A stretch of 64,000 nt of DNA from contig AP031358.1 in assembly GCA_037833965.1 (NCBI GenBank), positions 3,852,001 through 3,916,000 on the forward strand. The letters run 5' to 3'. Under the pieces are notes generated by a model. It was not told the origin of the DNA. It saw nothing but the letters and a program-made list of their open reading frames with translations, and searched no databases. The stretch comes from Marchantia polymorpha subsp. ruderalis (taxonomy: Eukaryota; Streptophyta; Marchantiopsida; Marchantiales; Marchantiaceae). The position numbers and the translations under genes are program-made. Positions 1 to 11,900 of the stretch are shown piece after piece (position 1 is the stretch's first letter; each line of letters starts with the position of its first letter).

Positions 1-174
1 TTGTCAGTTATGGTCAGAGGTGAGGTACTCATCCAGGCGTCGACTGTAGACAAGAGGGCCCTAAGCTGATTCGAATTCTCTGATTGCTGAGGCCCTACCC
101 ATGTGGGATCTTGGGATTTCTGTAGGCTCTCTCCTCACCGCCAAATTTTACAAAATCTACTCGCGCATCATGTG

Positions 175-183
175 TATAAATAG
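175..183 (+). promoter_or_regulatory. TATA-box-like site
   Basis: The 9-mer tataaatag is a good match to a plant TATA box and is followed about 100 bases later by an ATG (280) opening only a 23-codon frame. No downstream gene is recognised, so this is a composition-level candidate only. Confidence 0.2.
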
Positions 184-3100
184 CAGGTCTCATCACAGCG
201 ATTACAGGGTATCGATCAAGTCTTCAGGAGTCGCTCCCCGGTTCCAGGACCAGACCAGCTAAGAACTCACACACTCGACATGTCCAAATGCAGTGGATCA
301 ATCGATCTATCCATAGCTGCCTTCTTCCTCTGCATTCAAACTGAACGCTGAGAGATATTGAGCTTCACGTGTCGGATCAATGCATATTCATTGGTTACAT
401 CCTGCAACGTCCTCTCCGTCTCGTCCAGTCATGATCCGATTCAGTAAGAAGGTCTTCGGATGCCGCAGTTTGGTACAACCTCCAGATCCATACTCTCGAC
501 CATCTGCGCACCCGACTGCTGCTGCTGTAACTAGTTACAGCTTGCGTCGAGCGAGATCTCGCATGGGGATGAACCTTTCGTGAGAGTTGGTGTATGGGTG
601 CCGTGCCAAGCTGTGTGCATCCAAAGACTTTCATTCTTCAAGCTTCATAGCTCTAACATGACTCGCTCACTCACTGTACCTGTTCCCACTTGCCATGTTG
701 TAATCCACTTCACGTGCACGGAGATTCATCACGTAGCTACGTTGTCTAGATCGTCCTTCGACAACATTCCATTTAACGTCCCCATCGCAGATCTGTGTGA
801 CGAAGCTTTACACCAATCATTGTTTCAGGGTAAACACACCTAGGCCTGTACCGTGCTGTGCCGAATACGTTCGATTGTCCTTCCACAGCGTTTCTTTTAC
901 AACATTGGATCGCAAGTATGGTATTGGTCGTCTGATTTCCATGACGAGGCTTGAGCACGCCAATCATGAGGGAGGGTAAACACACCTGTACTTGTTCATT
1001 TTAGCTAGATTCCTAGTCGAGGATAGCTAGTTGTCGTGGTAGGCCATGTACTGTAGGAATTGTGGTACAATCGTCTACAACGCAGAAACAGAGGAAATGT
1101 GCCAATTTGTTATCCGTATGTAAAATCGCAGTGCCAATCCACGTGACAACCCCGGGATCTGATCTCACGAATTTGCACTTTTTAAGACATTTGCGTTATC
1201 CACCCGAACTGGATGTGCGGGGATCTGAACTCCTCACATTACGAGAAGTCTAGATCCCTGTACTTCCAGTTCAAGTTGATGAAAATCGCATGACAGTGAA
1301 ATGTCTTCTAGAACCGAAGCTTGTCTAGCTAAACTACGCATTTGAAGCTCAATGCAGTTGACATTAAATTGCTGTAATGTTGAAAACAGTTCGTTCTGCA
1401 AATTTGATGCAAATTTGTCCAGAAGATTCGTGGGTTGTCTCTTCCAAATGTAACTGAGTGTTCAAGGCAATATTACACGATAGAGGCACTTACTCGTTCT
1501 TACTTTGTTCTTCCGACTGAATCTGTGTTTAAACCGATCGATTCATCGACATACTGTTCCGGTGGATTATATTTGATTGTACGAGTTGTTGCAGGACTCC
1601 GGGTTACATCTTCGCACTCTTGTGCAAAGACTGCAGTTGTGAACGACAGTCCACATAGCGATTGAATTCTTTGCAGATTCACTCGAGAAAATTTTCTGCT
1701 GAAACTTTTGTCATTGCTTCAGTGCAATAAATCTCCACTCTACTGTATCGTCGAGGAAGTGCTTCGATCAGTGGCAGTGGACCATCACTGACGCGGTGTC
1801 AAGGATGTCCAGTGCTCATGTTTGTAATAAAACAGTTGGAGGTGAATCTAATCTCTCGCAGTCCATAGTTGTATCTGAATGGTTATCGAAATTGCCAGCT
1901 ACATGACATATCAACTTCATCCACCACCTTTATTTGCAGCTTCAATGGTTAGATTTTTCGATACGTACTGAGAGTATCCATATCATTGTCAAACCAAAGG
2001 TAGGATCTGCCGATAATTAAGAACTGTAATATGTTAAGCAGATTAAATCCTACATGTCATTGGGTGCCTACTCCACACTCTTCGAGACTTATAATAGCCA
2101 CTGGCTACAAGAGTGATTTGTTATAGCTGAAGGCGTTAGCTTCTGATGTTTGATCGTCATAAGCAGTACATATTACAGCTGTAACTCATAACCCAAAAGA
2201 AACTAAAGACCATAAGAATAATATACACGACAGTTGAACGTACTATGAGGGTCACCTCTAAATTTCCGCTCCAGTCCAGTGTTCTCAAAGAAATATGGTT
2301 GAGTCCAGAAACGGGATGCTGCTAGCAAGATTCAAATTCAAGAACGAATGAGGTACCACCGTGCTCTAATCTCCAACGAGTTCGAGCTACACGTGGTTAG
2401 AGAAGACAGAGCAAACCCAAATGAAGAGGAACCGTCTTGTTTGCGAGAGACGATGAGTATTCAGTAACGACTTCAATTGGAGATCCAGTGCATGGAAGTT
2501 ACGATCATCTCATGAAATTTGATAAAATGTCGTTGATGGGAATCTGCGCTGTAAATATTGATTCTGAAGAGTAGTTGTAGAGTATAGTTTATGAGATCTC
2601 ACCCAGCTGCAGTTTCTGTACACTGCGAAGGATTTATGAGTGAACTCAAGTCCAAATTATCAAAGACATTGTAAGTCATGGATTTGCTTGTTATAATTCT
2701 TGATTTCGAGGGGCCTTTGATTCAAGTATTTACTCTATAATTTCGAAAACAGTGGACAGTGACAAAGTGAGGGCCGGTTTGAATACTGGATGCAGGATCG
2801 GATTGCCACGCAATCGGATCGATAATTGTACACCATCAAAATCTGACAACCTTTTGCTCGTAGTGATCAGCCATCAATGAATAAGCCAAACGTAAATATC
2901 TAATGCTGTAGTTTTGTGTCGTAGTGACAGTGTACATGTTGAAAGCATAAGATGGGGGAGTGACTATAAGCATGCACTTTGGCCTGGAAGCCAACAGATC
3001 TTTAGAATCAATTTCTCACATGTGACATCGTTGATAAAATGAAAGGAGAAAAGCTAGAATGGACTCTGAATTTACTAAGTTTGAGAGTTGTGAAGTTGAT

Positions 3101-4306
3101 CATCAAATCTGCTTTAAGCATGATTGCCGCGCACGATGTCAAGCGTCTAAAAACCGACACGTAAAACTTTAGAACATACCTGCTGACAACAAGATAATTT
3201 GTATATATATAATGTACATCTGCGTGGAAAACTTCAACATGATCGTTTGATACTGATTGAACACTGAAGCATGACCACTGTTGCAGTAAGCCTGTTTATA
3301 ACGTAAAACAAGCAGTCATATTATACAGCAGAATGCTCATAAGTTACATTACGTAGCATCTTCTAAGTAAACATTTGAGTAAACTTTGTTGCTTTCATAC
3401 CCTTACAAGAATTGAGAGTAGGTGACATTCGTTCGTATCTTTTGTGTCCTTCGGAAACTTTTGGGGAAACCGGATTTCTCAATAGGACTTGCATCACATC
3501 TTCGTGTAAGCCGTTAGACTTTCTCGAGTCAGTGAGTGACTTACAGCTCAACTTGATCTAAGTCTTCTGTTCACTGCTGTCCCGTGATCCCTGGAAATTC
3601 GATCGGATCTTATAATACAATTTTGTCCATCCCTAACTTAGATCGCATTATCGGCGTCGAGATTTAATTTAGCCTGTACAAACATGTGAAACAAAGGGCT
3701 TGTCCTCGTATGCTGTAACTCCTACATATAGCAGAATGCATACGCAAGCCTCATTACTTCACATGCAATGTCGATTCAAGTACGGTACGTGCCTGCTGTA
3801 GTTTGAGCGACATTTCCCTCAAGTGGAGAGCTGATCGTAATGGAATCTGATGTTTCTTTCGAGAACTTACAGCAACCGACTGTTTCCGTTAAAGAGAGTG
3901 CAAGACTTCCACTTACTTACGTACCTGTTCGAACCGTTTTGAAAATGGAACCCAGATTAAAAGCAGCACAGTGACCGCCCAGATGCTTCTTTTATGGAGA
4001 TGTTAGAATTTCTCCAACCTCCTTGTCGAGTTTTTACAGTAATATATGCTGCACATGGATGCATGTAACGTGGCCTGAATGACAGACAGAGGTTTGATCG
4101 ACTGATCATGATTTGTATATATAGTACGCGAAGTCTTGAACCGAACATCCCCTTAATCATGTCCACCATTTTGACAAGACTCGAAGTACAGGAGCACTGG
4201 CAAAGCATAGGATTGCAGAGAAAAGGACAGTGAGTGCAGGCCTGAACGAAATTGAGATGGAGACGTAATGCAAACCATGTGCCCGAGCCGAGTGGTGGTG
4301 ACTCTC

Positions 4307-4349
4307 GCACCCGATCTGCCGACTGCCTGCCATTATCGCATACCATCGG
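4307..4349 (+). repeat. 43-bp dispersed duplicate, copy 1
   Basis: This segment recurs at 5778-5820 in the same orientation with three mismatches by eye. The flanks do not align, so it is a short dispersed duplication rather than part of a long repeat. Function unknown. Confidence 0.7.
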
Positions 4350-4598
4350 TCCTTGCTTCTGCACTCGTGCGACTGTTGTCCGTCCATGCTGGCAGCGAGC
4401 ACAGGCCAGCAGGCGAGGCCGCCCGACCTCCATCGGAAGGAATATGGAGCGGCCTACCCTTGCCAAAGACTTCATTGCATCGGCCGTCAGTGGAATGCTG
4501 GGAGCTTGAGCACGACGCCTAATATAAGCGTTACTTGGCCCCTTCTCATATAAGCGTTCCTCATGGAGAAGTGGGCTTTCGTTTGCATCGCGAAATCC

Positions 4599-4636
4599 GG
4601 AGGGAGGGAGGGAGGGAGGGAGGGAGGGCGGGCGGG
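4599..4636 (+). repeat. GGGA/GGGC simple repeat, G-quadruplex-capable
   Basis: About nine consecutive runs of three Gs spaced by single A or C bases. The pattern fits the consensus for an intramolecular G-quadruplex on the plus strand. Any role is inference. Confidence 0.85.
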
Positions 4637-4848
4637 CTGGCTCGAGACAAAGCAGCTTTCGCCGCGCGGACCCCGGAGAAAGACGTGGGGCCCATTGTTG
4701 AAATCAATCTGGTGCCTCTGAGGCAACAGCAAAACAGCTACTTCCTGTTGGGAATATGGAGACCTTATTAGACGGAAGCGCGGCACGTACAGATCTAAAG
4801 TTTCTCTTTAGGCCTAGATGTGTTTTATTTTTATTGGCCGATCCGCTC

Positions 4849-5006
4849 TCGGCTAAAGAATCATGAAGACTACAAATAGAGAAAACAAATTACGAATCGT
4901 CCCAATTGCAGTCTGTTTGCATACAATTCGGCTAAAGAATCATGAAGACTACAAATAGAGAAAACAAATTACGAATCGTCCCAATTGCAGTCTGTTTGCA
5001 TACAAT
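4849..5006 (+). repeat. Perfect 79-bp tandem duplication (two copies)
   Basis: Positions 4849-4927 and 4928-5006 are identical by eye, both opening with tcggctaaagaatcatgaag. The first three bases of the unit follow again at 5007-5009. Identity suggests a recent duplication, or an assembly artefact at a repeat. Confidence 0.95.
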
Positions 5007-5777
5007 TCGTGGAAACCATTTCCTGGTGTAAGATGATTACTTCAAGACATGTAAAACAAATTCTTCTCATCGCTCCAAATCCTAACTCGTGTGTTATACA
5101 TCTCTTTTCAATAAATGATAATCATAATACTTATCTCATAATATACACAAGTAGATCTGAGACCGACCATTTTTATTTTTACCATTTAGGTTCCGTGTAA
5201 TAAAATCTCATTGTTATGAAAATGGCCTGATATAGCTTCTAGGGCCATTGTGAATAATAGAATGAAAATGATTAGAGAAAAAGAGGCAACAGATTGCAAA
5301 GATTGGAGAATGCACTTATAGAACAATAAGAAGATTGTCAACTTTGGAGCGGGGCCAAAGTGAAGGCACCTTCATGAAGAAGAACCTGTAAAAATTGTCT
5401 TCGGCAGAGTAGATTATGAGAACGGTTCTAAATTTTGGCATTGACACACTTTAATTTGAAACATCAAATCCTTACAGCTAAGAAAATGATTCTTACTGTA
5501 ATCTAATGAAAATTGCGATTCCTCTGGGTGAGGAGCATATTAAAACATGGCATGCTATGCTGAAGCAAGACAAGGCGGACCTACTTTGGAAAATAAAATG
5601 AAAAGGGAAGAAATGAGCAGCATCAGATGGGACATGGGATCCTCATCTGCAAAGTAGTTACAATTTTGGGTTTGATGAGGTCTTCCCATGTTTTCTGCTA
5701 TGCCCCCCTCCATTTGCCACATAATTTCAATGCCAACTCACATACCCAGTTTACACTGTAAAGAAAATGCGACTTTA

Positions 5778-5820
5778 GCACCCAATCTGCCGACTGCCTG
5801 CCATTGTCGCATACCTTCGG
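5778..5820 (+). repeat. 43-bp dispersed duplicate, copy 2
   Basis: Second copy of the segment at 4307-4349, about 1.47 kb downstream, same orientation, three mismatches. Confidence 0.7.
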
Positions 5821-7928
5821 AAGTGACAGGTAGATTGTAACGAGCCCTGGTGGAGGATATCCCCATGGACGAGGGGTGCGGGAACCTTGTTCCTCTCAGT
5901 TAGACTGCGGAGACGGTTGAAGGGGCGAATCCACGCGTCACCCGTCAAAGCCCAGAGCAGATCTCCGTAAAGCTGCTGCAACGTAATTTGGAGTCGTCAT
6001 CGCCGAAAGTCGAGAGTGACGTGCGAGGAGTTGCTGGAATGGCTGTATGATCCACAAATCTTGTATACAGTAACGTTGAGCTGCACTGAGGAAGAGAGGT
6101 GGTTTCGGAGGACGTTCTACTGTAACGTCGAAAATATAGTTTTTGGCTGAGCGCATGAATGGATGACACAATTCAAAACACAATGATTGAAACCACAGTA
6201 CCAACCTTGAACATGCACGATACTGCAAATATTTGCAACGAGCTCCTAACTCTTCTTCCCGATGCACGTGCGTAGCTTTGCCTCGGCCATGGCCGATACC
6301 CAATGCCCACCATATACCGCATCCATTACTCTTGGATAGAAATACACTGTGCAATTAAATTTTGCAGCTTTCCTTCACCGTCGTTCGTTTCCTCTTAATC
6401 AGGCCCTCAGAGGCTCCGACATCGTTCGCACCATAACTTATTCAGTTAACCTCGAGAACAAGCTTCGAAGAGTACGTTAGTGTTGTACGTTGCTGAATCG
6501 TTATATTATGGGATCCTCCATGTCATGGACGTAATGACTTCCTGCAGCAATATCTAGAAGTTTCAGCGTAAAGTCCAGGTAAACATTGATTGCGGTAGGC
6601 CAAAGATGGAATCTTTGTCTCCTACATTTACCTGCTGGGGGAAAAATAGAACGAAGAATCTTTGTCTCTTGATTGAGATAAGTGTCATGGCCACATCTGC
6701 CGTGACGTCCCATCGCATTACAAGCTCCACCAACTCATACCACTGTTCAGCATTTCGCCGTGAGATGATGACCGGCTTTCGCACCAAACTCAACGGTCAG
6801 GAGCATGAGCACTAGAGTCGAACTTCACGTTGCGACGTTTTTTTGAACGGCGCATAGCGCATTCCCCATGTTCAGGTGTTCTGACACAGGTCTCCAGACC
6901 GTGATCCAGCCACCCTATATTTCGGATGGCAGTGATCCCCGTTATCCCCAAATCTAGTGATCCGGTTAGGTGGGAGAATCGACGACCTATGTCTGCCAAC
7001 GGGCCCTCTCTCAAAACGCCATGCCTTTTCCGATGTGACCGGAACGTCCCCACCGAACGCAGACTGCGAGATCACTGCACAGTCTACGACAGGGCAGAAT
7101 CGCCGGCCGATAAACAAACCGACCGTCGAGCTTTCAGTTACATACTGGCCGTCGCGTGATTCGCATCCGCGGCTCGAGAAAGGAACCCGACCTTCAGGTG
7201 GCAAGAGGTCGGCTCAAAGTTTCCTTCCCTCCCAGGAGTTTGCTAACCCACAGAGTCCAGGTAGTCGTCTGTCCGTCTGGCGTCTGGGAGTTGCCTCATA
7301 ATCCATAGGCGACTTTCAGAGTGAATCGTGAGCCTTAGTCGGGGCACCGAATGACCACCGGACACCTAATTCCATCCTCTGACCCCCCGGAAATACGACA
7401 CCTCTGATATTTATACTGCCGGGGCATTGGCTCGTACTTTTGACTCAACGATCTCCATGACAGCCCCGCGTGCCTCTCCCTCCTCTCGTCCCCGCTCTCC
7501 TGCTGCGATACATGTTCCAGAACCTCCTTAAAATAGAAACTCGTATGCTCAGTCGTGTTAGTTCGTTCTTTCATGCTTTTAGAAAAGTAGTCGGACTGGA
7601 TGTGGCCTAGAGCAAGGTACTCGCTCGTCACTGGCTCCCGCCTCGCTCCTCAGCAATCGCCCTACTATGCCTCGTCGACTAGCTTCGTCGGCCCTCGGCT
7701 CCATACGCTGCTCGGCATAGATTGCACTATTTTATAACGGTTCGATCGGGGCGGTCCCACTCGTCCCTCCCACTTGTCGAAGTATGCTGTAGCCACCGAG
7801 CCTCGTCGACTGTAGGGAAAGATACTCACTCCCCTTAAAGCAAGCGGGCTCCGGGCTTTCGCTGCAAGGTCAACAGGGAGCCGCTTTAGTTAAAGCGAAA
7901 GCTGCTGAGAAGTACTAGTACATGCGAC

Positions 7929-8156
7929 TCATAGTACGCAGTTAGCAGCAGCGGCAGCTGCGAACATCGCGATGTATGAATCGGTCAAAAACCGACCCCC
8001 TGCGCATTGATCATCTGATGCAACCCAAACCAGCTCTTCAGAAGACGAAGAGAGCAGCTGCTGCTGCTGCCGCTGCTGGAATTGACTCGTATCATATTTG
8101 TCGAGTACCAGTGAGTGCTTCTTGGTTTGGTCCGAGTCCTCGTAGTCACTAGACAT
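7929..8156 (-). CDS. Weak candidate small or first-exon CDS, Gln/Ser/Ala-rich
   Basis: A 75-codon frame starts at an ATG and has acidic serines at residues 2-8, a glutamine block around 27-34 (QQRQQQQ), a serine run, and an alanine run near the C-terminus before the stop. Such low-complexity composition occurs in plant regulatory proteins, but no folded domain is present. The alanine and glutamine runs come from GCN/CAG-type triplet tracts at about 7945-7965 and 8056-8085, which can open frames by chance. It could be a first exon, a short real protein, or nothing. I do not assign a function. Confidence 0.15.
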   Translation of the reverse strand: MSSDYEDSDQTKKHSLVLDKYDTSQFQQRQQQQLLSSSSEELVWVASDDQCAGGRFLTDSYIAMFAAAAAANCVL

Positions 8157-11100
8157 ATGCGGGAATGGAAGCAGTTGGATTCCTTTCTTTCTCTGGTGCT
8201 TCTTACTCTATTACTCGACAGAAGTTCGTCCTCGCTCTAGAGAACATCTGTGGTAAGGTAAGCCAGATCGATGCCAAATCTGGAATGATACTTTCAAGGC
8301 TTGTTCCTCTTATTCTGAACTGTGGACCCGGGTGCCAAATTCCACAAAACAATGTGACGCAATCAAAATTACTGCTGACGACGATTGCCTGACGGCTTCA
8401 CCAGCAATCTCATATACGATATACGTATCAGGAATGTATGTTCGTCGAAGCGTGCGTCACGATTACGTACCGATGTTACACCACTACGTCTGATCATATT
8501 CATCCAACTCCGATCTACGGTCGAGTATTAGATTGCAAACCTACAGTGGACAGAGAACCGGGGAAGGGTGATCTGTGGAGATCATCTGACGATGGGAGTC
8601 GTTTCCGCCACAAGTTTCCCTGAGGCAAGAGAGGATGCACGAAAAACTTACTGGGGAGAGCTGGTAAAAAATGTGTGAATCGTGATCGAACGTCTGGTTT
8701 GTGGAGGACGGGCTGTTTAGTCCGAAGGCATGTTTAGAGGTCCAGAGGGTCCACGATTTTCTTTGGACATTAGGACCTAAGGGCAGCTCATGGTTCACAA
8801 GTCTCAAGGTAGAGTTTTTAAAAGGAATGAACAGTGGAACTTAGGAACACTGATTGGGGACAAGCACTGCACGTGATTAGGTGCGCAGGTTCATGTGCAC
8901 CATATTTGTGAGGTCCCTGCTTTTTTCACTCTCAATCCAGCCATGGGAAAATTCTGTTCAATCCAGCCCGTCAGATGTGCATTGTGCACCACGATCATGA
9001 ATGAAAGCTGGATGACAGTATATGTTTGTTTGTCATATTTCAGGCGGGCACGTTCTGGTCCGTCCCGCGAGCTCACTCTATGTCATGAAAACTGGAGGTG
9101 GCCTAGCGCCGGACACTGCTTTGAGTTATCCGCATGAAGAGACTGCAAACTGCGTTGTGTTCATTAGAGAGAGAACCCTTTCTATGGCAGCACAATCGTA
9201 GCCTGAGAATCTGGGTGGAACAGGGAACCGTTGCTGTAAAGGTCCGTAGATCATTGCTTCATTATACAGATGGGATTAGCTCCCCCACAATGCCCAAATC
9301 TTAGTAGAGTTAGAGGAGATGATTGCCTTGTACGGATCCTAACTTGTCCGAGGAACGTAGCGACGCTTATTCCGGTAGTTAAAGTCAATATTAAGGGCAC
9401 AAGAGTCTACTTTTCAGAATAGCTTGTTCGGGCCATGTGAAATCCTACCTCCTGCATTGCTGTTTTCAAGCCGAAAGGCCACGCGGCTGTGGAAAAACGC
9501 CCCATGACGTCTTCAAACACCAGCTCTAAATCCGATGAGTTGGGGAGCAAAAGAATCTTCAAGGTAGTAGTGTAGCCATGATACCAGTACATACGTGCAC
9601 AACTTCCGAGGAGCGGATATTTATGGAGCACTTTCTTTCAGGTCGTTCCTGAGCTATCAGGATCCCAGGTCAAGTGGCCTGAAAGACTTTCTCACCGGCT
9701 CATCGAACGGTTTGAAGATGCGGATCTTGCATTGGAAAGAAGATAGAAACTCTTAACAGAATTAGGAAATGTTGTATCGACGCTTAGATCTAGTATTTCC
9801 GTACGCAATGGCACCCATTCATGAGAGCTCGCAGCGTCTATCGGTCCACTATCTGCACCGCTTCAACTTGCTGTACACTCTTCTAGAGTAAACGCTTTTC
9901 AAGCTTGACTGGACCAGACGGTCTCTCTAAATGTCTAGGTTTGGTTCAGTTTCGACCTTCAAATTAAATCAGGTAGCCTTGGAGTAGTCGTGCTATCGTG
10001 AGGTGCCGGATCAGACTGACTCTTTCAGAATTGTTAAGCTCGTGCCGTTGTCGACTCTGCCTCATTGCCTGCCTGTCTCTCTAGTGTTTGACATTCAATG
10101 TCTACCAGGGTCTACGGGTGAAGTTCAGGCACGCTAGGTATTGAAAAAGAGAATTCTAAGTTGGACCACCATGTCGTCACCGTTTGGCAGTATTCCACAG
10201 TTCACCTCTGGTTAGGGGTCATATCCAATAAACGATTTTTTTCATCAATGGGAATATCGACGAGTGATAATCCTCAAACAATTTGTAGGTGCCCTTCACA
10301 ACCAACGTTGAACACCCTAATCTTCGTCGGAACTTGTGAACTTGGATTTGCAGAGCAGTCTCGGTCGTTTACAGTCAGTGTGACTGTCTGCCTGACTATT
10401 TGAATCATTAGTTAAAAATCCAAGTAATGATGGATTGTTGTTGTGGTTCTGGAGTTACTCTAGCCTGTTCTTTCGTGAGCTGTATCCGATCGTTTTTTTC
10501 TTCGAGTGATTTCACGTGACGATCTCTACTGTCATTGCTGGGGAATGATACGTTATGGTGCACGATCTAACAGTGCAATGTTAAGAGCTCGCTTAAAGGT
10601 GATAATCGTCGATACCACTTTGCCACCCGTTTAAATGTTAGTTCCACGTGACAGAGACTACATTCTTTGAGGTATGGAAGCTTCACATGTTATAATTAAT
10701 TGTTTATGAGAAAATATCCCGATCACATGCTCTTGTATTTTGCCATGACACAGCACAGTCCTCGTGTGGCTTCGCTTCATGCTGAAGATTGAGTCTTTGC
10801 AGTCGTAAATATTCCGCTTAATCATGAACTTCAAGTCTCGAGATCAATATAAGCAGTCTACTATTGCAGATTGGGCCCCATCTGCTAAACTTTAGCTGTT
10901 TCTCGGGTAGTTCTCTACTGTTAAGGTGCGATCTACATTCCGATTACACTTCGTCGTCTCATTGCTCAATCAAGTCCATTCCTTTAACCAACGGCCTGAC
11001 TGGAACAATCGTGCCAGCTGCACCTCACCTTGCAGAGTGTAGAGGAATAATTTGGCTCATGTATCTTGCGCATGGACGAACGATATGCAAGTTGCAGCCG

Positions 11101-11900
11101 TTATGATTCGAGCTCGTGCTTTCTGCAAGTGGTCAGAAGTCAACTTCCGTGTGTGAGCGGTGCACCGTATGTCCACCTACAAATCTGCACTATGGAAATC
11201 TTCCTATACCGGATTCAACAACCTACTAATTTAAATGGGCTTTTATAAGTCCCATCTTATCCTCGATCAAGAACCAGCGCAGTAATGAAGGCATCCAAGT
11301 ACTAATGCCTATGTTCCATGTTTCTTCTGTCGGCATGTCGGTGCACACCTTACTGTTTGAGACAGTCCACAGAGAATCGTATATTTCATCGACGGTGCCA
11401 TATTGTTAAGCCCTGAACTTTCGACCTTCAGTTTGGAACATAGCGGCACTAGGTTCACCCGTAATTAATCAATGTGTCACACTCCCTAAGGGAAAGGATT
11501 CTTGTGTAGGGACGGAAGAGTATGCCGAAAGTGATCAGATGTTATCCTCAACTCCGTCGATGCGATTCATGGATTATGTGGGGGGTTGACTCAGCTCTGA
11601 AGGAAATTTGGCTGTGTTTATTTATTTGCGTCATGGGATAATGCCACATTGCTCACTGCAACTTGAGCTCAGAACAGCCAATGCCACGAGTAGAGACACG
11701 CGAAAGCATCAGTAGTTGTTCCTTGCGTCTCTTTTTGCTCCAGTGCTAACAAACAAGATTTGTTTGACACAATCGTATCTACCGTGCAATGCAAGAACTG
11801 ACATTCTCAGCAAACAGCAACAGGAGAATGAGGACTGGAAGGACGCAGTCAGACGGTGAAGAACCTGTCTGAGCTTAGGGTCACCTTTTAATGGACTTGG

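Larger units (their letters stand above)
1..4598. other. Unassigned GC-balanced stretch without a recognisable gene
   Basis: No open frame here resembles a family I know. The longest, 172 codons on the minus strand at 3957-4475, shows no motif and overlaps several open frames in other registers. Base composition is balanced, as in genic or intergenic DNA rather than the AT-rich repeat tracts further right. Small exons of a spliced gene cannot be excluded by eye. Confidence 0.5.
5010..11900. other. Unassigned GC-balanced stretch
   Basis: Many short overlapping open frames occur on both strands (for example 5938-6354 minus, 6872-7204 minus, 6957-7301 plus), as expected from the higher GC content. 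None has a domain I recognise. The most protein-like short frame, at 7929-8156 minus, is listed separately. No tRNA, rRNA or transposon signature was found. Confidence 0.5.

Noticed and set aside
3957-4475. 172-codon minus-strand open frame
   Set aside because: No motif or family resemblance, and the same interval has long frames in several other registers, so length alone is not evidence.
4849-5006. Direct repeats considered as a CRISPR-like array
   Set aside because: Two abutting copies with no spacers, in eukaryotic-type DNA: a tandem duplication.
7690-7760. ggttcgatcgg resembling a tRNA B box
   Set aside because: No A box at the right distance and no cloverleaf can be drawn.
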